Below, piece after piece: positions 7,171 through 14,142 of a stretch of DNA of 26,269 bases. The stretch comes from Nanohaloarchaea archaeon PL-Br10_U2g16 (GTDB lineage: Archaea > Nanohalarchaeota > Nanosalinia > Nanosalinales > Nanosalinaceae), in contig LKMV01000003.1 of assembly GCA_001563995.1 (NCBI GenBank), forward strand, positions 1 to 26,269. The letters run 5' to 3'. The number at the start of each line of letters is the position of its first letter. Positions within the stretch are counted from its first letter, which is position 1. The translations under genes were made by a program, and so were the position numbers. The notes under the pieces are model-generated. The model searched no databases and was not told where the DNA came from. It saw only the letters and a list, made by a program, of their open reading frames with translations.

Positions 7171-8323
7171 ATCCGTATTCTTTGCTTTTTTCTACATCCG
7201 GTTGGTTGAACGCGTTCACATCTCTTAGCCATGCGGAGTAAACTGCGGTATACTGCATCAGAGCCACCAGCTTGCCTAAAGTTTTATGTGATACATCCGT
7301 AAGATTTACCGTGATATTAGGCATATCTTGCTCATTCATGGCTTTTTTAACTCCTTCATACTCCGATCTTAGCGAATCACCTAGCTCTTCGCCGTTAAGA
7401 TCTGCCAATGTTTTATCCCTGAGCTCTATATCTTTCAGATCGTCTGGGACCTCTATTGTTTCCTTTTCATGTGCGTCTGTCCTGAAGAACATACTGATAA
7501 CGTCACTACGGCCTCCAAAGATCCTCTGGTTGGTATGGTGCTGTACTTCAGGTCCCATGTCGCCGAACACTGTCTGGCCTTTCTCTTCTTTACATACTGT
7601 CTCATGCATCAGCTGAACAAATAGCGGATAGAACCCGAAAAGCCTTGTGGAGTAGAAAGGCGTGAAAAGCTGCTCGTATCCTTTGTTCTCCGCATCATAA
7701 AGAGCCGATGCCAGGTTCAATGCAGGGTTGTAACGGTTTTCAGGAGAAAGTTTCTGATACATTTTCTCCCCTCCCTTTCTAATTTGCTTGATATCTATCC
7801 CTGCAAAAGCTGCCGGGGCCAGAGCAGTCTCCGTCAGTCCGGAAAACCTTCCTCCTACATCAGGATGCCTGATCCAGTCCAGATTCCTTTCTTCAACTAT
7901 GTTCTTTAATGCGCCGTTGTTATCTGATGTAACCGGCAGTATTTCGTATCCTCTCTCCAAAAAGTATAATGTTGATTCAATTACCCCTGTCGTCTTTCCT
8001 GACTTGCTTACCGGCATTACTATAGTTTCCTCAGGTTCCAGCTCTCTTCCCAAGGTGTTAAGATAATCAGGATCCATGGTGGTTACTAACCGGACGTTTT
8101 TGTCCGATTCTCTAAGAAAAGCGTAGAGGTAAGCTCTGAAGGTTGTGATAGACCCTCCGTTCCCGATCACAACAAGGTTTTCATAATCTTTCTGCTCCTT
8201 CATCTCAATAATCTTCTCAAGATCAGGATAGTACTTGGAGAAGTAAGGCTCATCCTTCTCAGGAAGCTCCTGAACAGATCTACTTTTTTCGTTTATATGG
8301 TCTATCTCAATCTGAATCGACAT
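7154..8323 (-). CDS. pgi: Glucose-6-phosphate isomerase
   Basis: This 389-residue SIS-domain protein interconverts glucose-6-phosphate and fructose-6-phosphate. Two sugar-isomerase subdomains are visible: the first with LVVIGNGGSITTFRAYL (residues 50-66) and the phosphate-binding VSKSGKTTG (105-113), followed by GGRFSGLTETALAPAAF; the second with FGDMGPEVQHHTNQRIFGG (253-271), carrying the probable base Glu259 and the His pair. The C-terminus NAFNQPDVEKSKEYG matches the PGI signature, with Lys381 as the probable catalytic lysine. At 389 residues it is shorter than bacterial PGI (about 550) and close to compact archaeal forms. Together with the neighbouring mutase it links glycolysis or gluconeogenesis to glucose-1-phosphate. 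A TATA at 8345-8352 makes it leaderless. Confidence 0.9.
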   Translation of the reverse strand: MSIQIEIDHINEKSRSVQELPEKDEPYFSKYYPDLEKIIEMKEQKDYENLVVIGNGGSITTFRAYLYAFLRESDKNVRLVTTMDPDYLNTLGRELEPEETIVMPVSKSGKTTGVIESTLYFLERGYEILPVTSDNNGALKNIVEERNLDWIRHPDVGGRFSGLTETALAPAAFAGIDIKQIRKGGEKMYQKLSPENRYNPALNLASALYDAENKGYEQLFTPFYSTRLFGFYPLFVQLMHETVCKEEKGQTVFGDMGPEVQHHTNQRIFGGRSDVISMFFRTDAHEKETIEVPDDLKDIELRDKTLADLNGEELGDSLRSEYEGVKKAMNEQDMPNITVNLTDVSHKTLGKLVALMQYTAVYSAWLRDVNAFNQPDVEKSKEYGFKERF

Positions 8324-8344
8324 GTATTATTTTTCTTCTCCCTG

Positions 8345-8352
8345 TATAAAAA
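8345..8352 (-). promoter_or_regulatory. TATA box of the pgi gene
   Basis: Read on the minus strand, tttttata is centred about 25 bases before the pgi ATG at 8323, the normal spacing for a leaderless archaeal transcript. The rest of the 97-base gap up to 8420 is A+T-rich and holds no ORF or hairpin I can support. Confidence 0.5.
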
Positions 8353-8420
8353 GAAAATGATGCTATAAACTATGACATAATATAATTTGTTCTGCATTAG
8401 CTTGGGCGAATTTTTGATAA

Positions 8421-9773
8421 CTATGTTTTGGATATTCGCCGGTTAATAAGTTCTCTGACAGATTCTTCAACTTCTTCTCTTATCTCTTTAAGCTTCTCCT
8501 CTGTATCTGCTTCGCATCTAATGCTCATCTTTTCTTCGGTACTTGAAGGTCTTACCAGCGCCCATCCTTTCTGAAACTTTATCTTTACTCCGTCTACAGT
8601 TTCAAGATCGTGGTCGGAGTATTCTTCTTTGATTCTTTCAATAATTTTTTGCTTTGCTTCCTCTGGACAGTCAATCCTTAGCTCAGGGGATACAGGATAG
8701 TCGGGATACTGTTCCGGTTTCTCTTTTAGATCAGTCTCTGAGGCAATTTCACACATCAAGGCTGCTGTAAATATCCCGTCGTCCCATGGAACCCCTAGTC
8801 CGGGAAATGAGTAATGTCCGGATATCTCTGCTCCAAAGACAATCTCCGGGTCTTCGTGTATAGCTTCGGAGAAAAAGGTATGTCCTACACGCATCTCTTC
8901 AGCTGTTCCGCCGTTGTTCTCTACTGTTTCCGGCACCAGCTTTGAAGCTCTGAGGTCATGTATAACCTTGCCTTTCTTATGGTTCAGGACTTTTTCGGAG
9001 AAAACAGCCATCACGGTGTCCGGTTCCAAGTATCCGTAGCCGGGAACTATAAACCCTGTTCTGTCGCCGTCTCCGTCGAAAAGTATCCCTAGATCTTTTC
9101 CATCCATCTTTTCTTCCAGCTGTCTCTGAGCTTCTTCTTCACCGGGAGCGGGTAGATGGTTGGGAAACTCTCCGTCTACCTCCCCGTTCACAGACTCAAC
9201 GTTACAGCCGATGGCTTCAAGCAGTTTTTTACCTATCTCTGATGCTGATCCGTTTCCGAAGTTTACGGCCACATCGAGCTCTCTTTCTAGATCTATCTTA
9301 TCTGATACAAACTCTATATACTCTTCCTCCAGATCTATTTCTTTCATCTCTCCTTCTCCTGTCTTAAAGCTTTTTTCGCGGTAGATCTGTTCTATCTGTT
9401 TCATACCGCCTTCTCTTGACATTGAGAGAGCTTCTTTTTTACAGAACTTAAAACCTGTATACTCTGGAGGGTTGTGTGAGGCTGTCACCATAGCTCCGGA
9501 CTCTATCTTTCTACTGTACACTCCAAAGTATACCATGGGTGTTGTAACCAACCCTATAAAAATTACATCGGTTCCGGTAGATGTTATGCCTTGAATAAAG
9601 CTTTCAGTTATCTCATCTCCATGTTTTCTTCCGTCCCGTCCTACCAAGACTTCTTCCGCATCGGTAAAAGTTCCGTAGGCCTTTCCTACTTTTTCTGCTT
9701 CCTCCGGACCTATTTCATCGGGATACGTACCTCTGAGATCGTATTTGTTGAAGAAAGATGTCAAAAAACACAC
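8421..9773 (-). CDS. Phosphoglucomutase/phosphomannomutase
   Basis: This is a complete alpha-D-phosphohexomutase of about 450 residues. Domain 1 opens with NKYDLRGTYPDEIGPEEAEK and carries the catalytic serine in TASHNP (Ser99). The metal-binding loop is DGDGDR (233-238). The sugar-specificity loop is GAEISGHYSF, and the phosphate-binding loop near the C-terminus is VRPSSTEEKMSIRCEA, a variant of the usual RPSNTEP. It interconverts hexose-6- and hexose-1-phosphates (glucose or mannose) for sugar nucleotide synthesis. The start is either GTG at 9773 or, more attractively, TTG at 9764, which has GGTG seven bases ahead. The upstream minD gene ends one base before the GTG, so the two are cotranscribed. 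pgi lies just upstream in map order but has its own promoter. Confidence 0.92.
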   Translation of the reverse strand: MCFLTSFFNKYDLRGTYPDEIGPEEAEKVGKAYGTFTDAEEVLVGRDGRKHGDEITESFIQGITSTGTDVIFIGLVTTPMVYFGVYSRKIESGAMVTASHNPPEYTGFKFCKKEALSMSREGGMKQIEQIYREKSFKTGEGEMKEIDLEEEYIEFVSDKIDLERELDVAVNFGNGSASEIGKKLLEAIGCNVESVNGEVDGEFPNHLPAPGEEEAQRQLEEKMDGKDLGILFDGDGDRTGFIVPGYGYLEPDTVMAVFSEKVLNHKKGKVIHDLRASKLVPETVENNGGTAEEMRVGHTFFSEAIHEDPEIVFGAEISGHYSFPGLGVPWDDGIFTAALMCEIASETDLKEKPEQYPDYPVSPELRIDCPEEAKQKIIERIKEEYSDHDLETVDGVKIKFQKGWALVRPSSTEEKMSIRCEADTEEKLKEIREEVEESVRELINRRISKT

Positions 9774-9774
9774 C

Positions 9775-10536
9775 TTAGATTAACGAGATATTTCTCGCCT
9801 TAGACTTTATCCTATATTTTAAAGGTCTCTGTGGGACTTTTTCATCTTTGAGCTCATGTGCTAACTCTTTGATCCTCCAGGAAACATCTGACTTGGGCTT
9901 ATGTGATACTACAGGTTTTCTCAGGGCTATACCTTCCCTTACGTCCCGATGGTCCGGTACCTTTCCGATTATCTCTTCTTCAAGTAACTCTTCTACATCC
10001 TGTTCTTTGACTTCGTTTTTCTCATCCCTCACCATGTTCAGTGCGACGCCGAGCACATCTTTTTCCAGCTGTTCAGCAAGCTTTTTAGCTCCAAGACAGT
10101 TTGTGAGCGACGGTAGCTCCGGATGGGCGACGAGAAGTACCTCATCAGATGTCTCTATAGCTGCCTGTACTTCATCGTCTGTTCCTGCTGCTGCATCTAC
10201 AAGCACAAAATCTTTAGTACCTAAAAACTCTACTATTGAATGTTTTAAGTTTTCCTGGCTGGCGCTGAACTCCATAACTGATGCTGGTAGGATTGAAACA
10301 CCTTCCGGATGTTTGGAGACTGCCTGAGTGATGTAGGCTTCTCCGTTTAACACATCGTTAAGCGAGGTTCCCTGGAACCCTAACCCGAAATGCTGTGACA
10401 TGTTGGCTCCTGAGAAGTTTCCATCTATCAAAAGAACATCGTGACCGTGGTTTGCAAGCTCTACTCCGAGGTTGGCGGTTAAAGTGGTCTTTCCAACCCC
10501 GCCTTTCCCGGATACAACTGATATCACTCGAGTCAT
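9775..10536 (-). CDS. minD: MinD/ParA-family ATPase (paralogue 1)
   Basis: This 253-residue P-loop ATPase has the deviant Walker A GKGGVGKTT (residues 10-18), the MinD-type loop DGNFSGANMSQHFGL, Walker B FVLVDAAAGTDDE and the ADP-contact region. It resembles archaeal MinD proteins, which cycle between cytosol and membrane to position structures. No MinC or MinE is present, as usual in archaea. The C-terminus (LKYRIKSKARNISLI) is basic but lacks an obvious amphipathic membrane helix, unlike the second paralogue. It is followed after one base by the phosphohexomutase. The TATA ataaaaag (10561-10568, read on the minus strand as ctttttat) is about 25-30 bases upstream, so it is probably leaderless. 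Confidence 0.88.
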   Translation of the reverse strand: MTRVISVVSGKGGVGKTTLTANLGVELANHGHDVLLIDGNFSGANMSQHFGLGFQGTSLNDVLNGEAYITQAVSKHPEGVSILPASVMEFSASQENLKHSIVEFLGTKDFVLVDAAAGTDDEVQAAIETSDEVLLVAHPELPSLTNCLGAKKLAEQLEKDVLGVALNMVRDEKNEVKEQDVEELLEEEIIGKVPDHRDVREGIALRKPVVSHKPKSDVSWRIKELAHELKDEKVPQRPLKYRIKSKARNISLI

Positions 10537-10641
10537 ACTGTATTAATTAAGTATCTCCGAATAAAAAGCTGTTCATCTACAAGGCATGAATAGGTTTTAA
10601 ATAATAGAGAAGAGAGAATTATAACAAGAGAGAACGAAATT
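10537..10641. promoter_or_regulatory. Divergent promoter region: minD paralogue 1 / Tat-cassette
   Basis: Two separate TATA-like elements are visible: ataaaaag (10561-10568) for the minus-strand minD, and TTTTAAATAAT (10595-10605) for the plus-strand Tat-protein gene, about 40 bases before its ATG. The predicted plus-strand leader (about 10625-10641) is purine-rich (aacaagagagaacgaaatt) with weak SD character. Confidence 0.45.
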
Positions 10642-11391
10642 ATGAAAGATAATAATGAAGAACTCAAGAAGGAGTTGAGAAAAGAAGTAAAGGAAGAGTT
10701 GAAACAGAAGCTGGGAGACGAGTTAAAGGATGATTTAAAGGAAGAGATTAGAGAAGAGATGAAAGAGGAGATTGTAGAGGAAGAAGTTGATGTGGAGAAG
10801 AAGCAGGAGAACTTTTCTAAGGGTAGTTCTGGAAATAAAATGAGTCGTAGGAGTTTTTTGAAGAGGGCCGGTCTTGGTGCTGCTGGTTTGGCGGCTTTGG
10901 CTAGTCCTGTTTCTGGTTTGGATGTTCGTGATCAGAAGTTTGATGTTTATACTCAAGACTCTGGATCCGTGAAGAGTTTGAGTGTTGACGGTAACGGTAA
11001 TGTTGAAATTCCGAACGGCGATTTCGGAGTTGGAGGCAGGGTTAATGTGGATGGCGGAAGGCTAAACTTTACAGATTTAAACTCTGAAGAAAGATTTTTA
11101 GTAGGAGACAGCGAAGAAAATTTCATAATCCAATGGGATGATTCTAACGGTATAAGAATAGGTCAAGCAGATGAAGGATTCAACTGGGACATCAAACCAA
11201 GCACAGGCAAAGTAACACACACCGGAAACAACGCTCATCTCAACCTAAACAACAACAATATTGAAGAAGCTGGCGATATCGAAGTTGACGATACTCTAAA
11301 TATCCCGGTTTATGATTCTGAACCGGATGGCGAAGAAGGAGATATTGCACTAATTGACGGCGAATTGAAAGTTTATACGGAGGATGATTAA
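10642..11391 (+). CDS. Coiled-coil protein with internal twin-arginine signal and beta-rich tail
   Basis: This 249-residue protein has three parts. Residues 1-55 are a highly charged Lys/Glu helix with regular repeats (KEELKQKLGDELKDDLKEEI). Residues 67-92 are a textbook Tat signal: MSRRSFLKRAGLGAAGLAAL followed by ASPVSG. Residues 95-249 are beta-rich, with SVDGNGNVEIPNGDFGVGG, short Gly/Asn/Asp turns and a tail of the form GDIALIDGELKVYTEDD, reminiscent of phage or viral tail-fibre domains. An in-frame ATG at 10840 would give a conventional Tat protein, but the upstream ORF is long and compositionally regular. The propeller gene follows after two bases. Codon use in the Tat region (TTG, GGT, GTT, CGT) differs from the neighbours. 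Function is unknown; probably exported folded. Confidence 0.75.
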   Translation: MKDNNEELKKELRKEVKEELKQKLGDELKDDLKEEIREEMKEEIVEEEVDVEKKQENFSKGSSGNKMSRRSFLKRAGLGAAGLAALASPVSGLDVRDQKFDVYTQDSGSVKSLSVDGNGNVEIPNGDFGVGGRVNVDGGRLNFTDLNSEERFLVGDSEENFIIQWDDSNGIRIGQADEGFNWDIKPSTGKVTHTGNNAHLNLNNNNIEEAGDIEVDDTLNIPVYDSEPDGEEGDIALIDGELKVYTEDD

Positions 11392-11393
11392 AT

Positions 11394-12293
11394 ATGGGTT
11401 GGAAATCGGTTACGGACCCAGATGAACCAGAAATATTTCTTGGTGGCGGAGACGGTAATGTTATTAGAGTAGATGAACACCCCATGTTGAATGAGTTATT
11501 TAATTGGTCCGACACAGTTGGCCCTATCGATAGTTTTAATGGAAGGGTTTTCGTTTCAAGTTTTAGCACCTCTTCTGATAAAAATATTGTTGAAATAGAT
11601 CCGAATGATTTATCTCAAATAGGTAGTATTTATGATGAATTTGAAAGACAATGTGGGGCACTAACAAATGACGGCGAATTTTTATATGCTGGTGATTGGG
11701 ATGCCACATTGAATAAAATAGATATTTCGGACCAAGGCAACATGGTAAGAGTAGAATCTACTTCATTTCAAGATAGCACAAGTCAACGTATTGATTCTAT
11801 GATTTGCCGTGATAACAACTTATTTGTTATAGTTAATGATTTTGATGGGGGTTATTTGTTTAAACTTGACAAATCTGATCTGTCCGAAATAAACGACAAT
11901 GACTGGGACAGTGGACTAGGTGATTTAATCAGTTTTGAAGGTAAGTTATTTTTGACTATAGGCGATAGATTAGCTGAAATAGATGATAGTAATCTAAATA
12001 TTGTAGATGAATTTCAAGAATCCGATACCATTGCTGGAGAAATAGAACACAACGATGAATACTTGTTTGTAAGTTTTGATGATGAAATAAAGAAGATAGA
12101 TCCATCAAATCTATCAGAAGTAGATACAGTCTCCATTCCTGATTCAGCTGATGACATGACAATTTTGGATGATAACTTGTTTGTTGTCTCCGATGATGCT
12201 ATGTATAAAATAGACACGAATAATATGACAAGGAATACATTTTCATTTAACGCTTTAGATGAACCTAGATCTGTAGCTACATTTGAGAATTAA
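11394..12293 (+). CDS. Seven-repeat beta-propeller protein without a signal peptide
   Basis: This 299-residue protein is made of seven repeats of about 38-42 residues sharing a strand of the form xxIxKIDxxNLSEVD: GNVIRVDEHPMLNEL, KNIVEIDPNDLSQIG, ATLNKIDISDQGNMV, GYLFKLDKSDLSEIN, DRLAEIDDSNLNIVD, DEIKKIDPSNLSEVD and DAMYKIDTNNMTRNT. Seven units fit a closed seven-bladed propeller, a binding scaffold. It has no signal peptide or membrane segment. The gene starts two bases after the Tat-protein gene, so it may be exported by riding on that Tat partner, or stay inside. It is clearly more A+T-rich than the flanking genes, suggesting recent acquisition. Ligand and family are unknown to me; viral receptor-binding proteins are one possible source. 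Confidence 0.78.
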   Translation: MGWKSVTDPDEPEIFLGGGDGNVIRVDEHPMLNELFNWSDTVGPIDSFNGRVFVSSFSTSSDKNIVEIDPNDLSQIGSIYDEFERQCGALTNDGEFLYAGDWDATLNKIDISDQGNMVRVESTSFQDSTSQRIDSMICRDNNLFVIVNDFDGGYLFKLDKSDLSEINDNDWDSGLGDLISFEGKLFLTIGDRLAEIDDSNLNIVDEFQESDTIAGEIEHNDEYLFVSFDDEIKKIDPSNLSEVDTVSIPDSADDMTILDDNLFVVSDDAMYKIDTNNMTRNTFSFNALDEPRSVATFEN

Positions 12294-12342
12294 AAAATTT
12301 GGCAAAAATAAGGAGTAGCCTAATTTGAGAGCTGTAAAATTC

Positions 12343-12360
12343 TTAGATACTATTATCTAA
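12343..12360. terminator. Candidate hairpin terminator between convergent genes
   Basis: TTAGATA (12343-12349) and TATCTAA (12354-12360) are exact inverted repeats with a 4-base loop (CTAT), placed where the plus-strand propeller gene meets the minus-strand minD gene. The right arm includes the last codons of minD. No strong T-run follows on either strand, so the role is tentative. Confidence 0.35.
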
Positions 12361-13120
12361 TTCGGCCTAAGAGTTTCTGGAAGATGCCTTTTTCTTCAAT
12401 TTCTGGTTCGTAATCTACGCCTGCGACATGTGCAGCCACTCCTCTGAACCTTTCCGATACATGGTGCTCCGGTTCGTGGTGAACGATCGGCTTCTTCACT
12501 GAAAGAGCTTCTTGAACTTTTTCATGCTCTGGTACGTCCATGATAACTTCATAACCGAGCATAGACTCTACTTCGTCTTTCTGTAGCTCTGATTCGTGGT
12601 CGTTCTTTCTGTTTACAACGACTCCGAGTACATCCGTTCCTGCTTCCTCTGCAACGTTTACGGTTTTCAGTGCATCGGTTACAGCCGGAAGGTTAGGGTT
12701 TGTTACAATTAAAGTTTCGTCTGAAGCTTCTATAGCGCTTATAGATTCGTTTCCTAACCCTGCAGCAGAGTCTACAAGCACGAACTCCGGTTCTCCTACC
12801 GTGTCAAGAAGTACGTCAGATAGGTTTTCCGGTGAAGTATCTACAAGGTCTTCGATTGAAAGTCCTGCCGGCACGACCCTTAGACCTGAGTTATGGATAT
12901 ACATTGCTTCGGTTATATGTGCTTCACCTTTTAGAACATCGTGAAGGGTGTTTGGATAAAGCGGAATGCCTAGATGAAACCCTAGATTCGGGTTTGTAAG
13001 GTTTGCGTCGAGAACTATTGTATCCGCTCCGAACTGTGTTAGTGCTGCTCCTAGGTTGGATGTCACCGTGGTTTTTCCTGTACCACCTTTACCACTGCTT
13101 ACACAGATCAGTCGGGTCAT
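12353..13120 (-). CDS. minD: MinD/ParA-family ATPase (paralogue 2)
   Basis: This 255-residue MinD-like ATPase is a clear paralogue of the gene at 9775-10536. It has the deviant Walker A GKGGTGKTT (residues 10-18), DANLTNPNLGFHLGIPLYPN, Walker B FVLVDSAAGLGNES, and the parallel regions GEAHITEAMYIHNSGLRVVP and VKKPIVHHEPEHHVSERFRG. Its C-terminus, KGIFQKLLGRIR, is an amphipathic basic helix like the membrane-targeting sequence of MinD, so this copy probably cycles on and off the membrane. There is no MinC or MinE nearby. A palindromic TATA (13144-13156) lies about 24-36 bases upstream of the ATG. The Tat/propeller cassette separates it from paralogue 1. Confidence 0.88.
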   Translation of the reverse strand: MTRLICVSSGKGGTGKTTVTSNLGAALTQFGADTIVLDANLTNPNLGFHLGIPLYPNTLHDVLKGEAHITEAMYIHNSGLRVVPAGLSIEDLVDTSPENLSDVLLDTVGEPEFVLVDSAAGLGNESISAIEASDETLIVTNPNLPAVTDALKTVNVAEEAGTDVLGVVVNRKNDHESELQKDEVESMLGYEVIMDVPEHEKVQEALSVKKPIVHHEPEHHVSERFRGVAAHVAGVDYEPEIEEKGIFQKLLGRIR

Positions 13121-13143
13121 CGTATCTTATTATTAGACCTCAT

Positions 13144-13156
13144 GTATTTAAAATAC
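13144..13156 (-). promoter_or_regulatory. Palindromic TATA element of minD paralogue 2
   Basis: GTATTT A AAATAC is a perfect 6-bp inverted repeat around one base. On the minus strand it gives ttttaaata centred about 30 bases before the ATG at 13120, consistent with a leaderless promoter; the symmetry could also be an operator. Confidence 0.45.
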
Positions 13157-13217
13157 TGTTGAGTGTTACATCTATTCCTGCAAACAAACTTCGCCGGAAA
13201 GAATTTCGTAAGATTTA

Positions 13218-13240
13218 ACTAATTTTATAATAATATTAGT
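13218..13240 (+). promoter_or_regulatory. Inverted repeat over the mntA/hepT promoter
   Basis: ACTAAT (13218-13223) and ATTAGT (13235-13240) flank an A+T-rich core (ttttataataat), ending three bases before the mntA ATG. Toxin-antitoxin operons are often autoregulated through such sites. A TATA candidate, gatttaac (13212-13219), lies about 28 bases from the ATG. In A+T-rich DNA a 6-bp repeat can be chance. Confidence 0.35.
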
Positions 13241-13243
13241 ACT

Positions 13244-13648
13244 ATGGATCCGGAAGAAAAATTAAAGAGGTCGAAAGACGTCTTCAAGGACTTTGGAGCG
13301 GTAGCGGTCTACGTTTACGGATCAGTTGCAGAAGGCCGAGAAGATGAACACAGCGACTTGGATATAGCTGTACTGTTTGAAGAGGAAATAAATCTAGAAA
13401 AATTGGTAAAGTTACGGCAAAAAATCCAAGAACGGTTTGAGAGGGAAATAGATCTGAACAGATTAAATACGGACGATATAGTATTCAAGAAAGAAGTTAT
13501 TGAGAAAGGAAACTTAGTTTTTGACTTCGATAGAGAGAAGAGAATAGAGTTTGAAATTGAAGCCATGAGACGTTATACCGACATGAAACCTTACATTGAG
13601 AGATATAATAGAATGAGATCTAGTAGAGTTGAGGGGTTAAAGGTATGA
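13244..13648 (+). CDS. mntA: MntA-type minimal nucleotidyltransferase antitoxin
   Basis: This 134-residue protein has a nucleotidyltransferase core with the exact GSX10DXD motif: Gly26-Ser27 in VYGSVAEGRED and Asp38/Asp40 in SDLDIAVLF. A third acidic position probably lies in FEREIDL. In the MntA/HepT (type VII) system this enzyme neutralises the HEPN toxin by adding AMP to a tyrosine next to the toxin active site. The size and the coupled partner downstream (4-base ATGA overlap) fit this. The C-terminal 35 residues, rich in Arg, may contact the partner. It could alternatively be an orphan MNT of unknown target, but the HEPN partner makes the toxin-antitoxin reading strong. Confidence 0.88.
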   Translation: MDPEEKLKRSKDVFKDFGAVAVYVYGSVAEGREDEHSDLDIAVLFEEEINLEKLVKLRQKIQERFEREIDLNRLNTDDIVFKKEVIEKGNLVFDFDREKRIEFEIEAMRRYTDMKPYIERYNRMRSSRVEGLKV

Positions 13649-14040
13649 GTTCTATAGAGGAAAGGATGAACCTTATTGAAGAAAATGTAAGGAGACTTAA
13701 AGGTCAGGACGTAGATGAAGATGATTTTTATCATTTTCAAGGGATTAAGCACACTTTACAGGAATCGGTCGAGGCATGTATCGATATAGCCAGTAGGATG
13801 ATATCAGCAGAAGGTTGGGGCCGTGGGGATGATTATAGGGACTACTTTCAGACTCTGGTGGATGAAGAAGTTTTAGATGAGGATCTGGGAGAGGAAATGA
13901 AGAAGATGGCAGGGTTTAGGAATATAGTGGTTCATAGATATATGGAGGTTGATGAAAAAGAGTTACAGAAAATTATTGACGAAGATCTGGGGGATATTCT
14001 AGATTTCATACAACAGGTAGATAGATTCAGGAACAAATAG
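13645..14040 (+). CDS. hepT: HepT-type HEPN ribonuclease toxin
   Basis: This 131-residue all-helical protein carries the HEPN ribonuclease motif R-X4-H-X-Y: Arg92, His97 and Tyr99 in GFRNIVVHRYMEVD. In characterised HepT toxins Arg and His cleave RNA and the Tyr is the residue AMPylated by MntA; all three are present here, so the system looks intact. Earlier helices (ERMNLIEENVRRLK and FQGIKHTLQESVEACIDIA) match the family. The start overlaps mntA by four bases, so translation is coupled. It is the last gene of the pair; leuS follows with its own promoter. Confidence 0.88.
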   Translation: MSSIEERMNLIEENVRRLKGQDVDEDDFYHFQGIKHTLQESVEACIDIASRMISAEGWGRGDDYRDYFQTLVDEEVLDEDLGEEMKKMAGFRNIVVHRYMEVDEKELQKIIDEDLGDILDFIQQVDRFRNK

Positions 14041-14095
14041 AATTCTGAGAGTTGATTTTAGTTATCCGAAAGAGTTGGTAACAAGACCTCAGCCT

Positions 14096-14116
14096 CATAA
14101 AATTTCACTGTGAAAT
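14096..14116 (+). promoter_or_regulatory. leuS promoter with overlapping palindrome
   Basis: A TATA-like cataaaattt (14096-14105) overlaps a perfect inverted repeat ATTTCAC T GTGAAAT (14102-14116). Transcription would begin near 14125-14130, leaving a short leader with GGTG about 11 bases before the leuS ATG at 14143. The repeat could be an operator. The upstream gap (14041-14095) also holds gttatcc/ggtaac, a weak hairpin. Confidence 0.4.
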
Positions 14117-14142
14117 CCGGTATATTGGGTGTGACTGTAAAA

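Noticed and set aside
7272..7616. Plus-strand ORF opposite pgi
   Set aside because: Shadow of the pgi gene; Ser/Pro-rich translation and no ribosome site.
9848..10327. Plus-strand ORF of 159 codons opposite minD paralogue 1
   Set aside because: Serine-rich shadow of the acidic minus-strand gene, without a promoter or coding pattern of its own.
14110..14142. GTG at 14110 as the leuS start
   Set aside because: It lies within the promoter palindrome and adds residues unlike LeuRS N-termini; the ATG at 14143 begins the recognised sequence.
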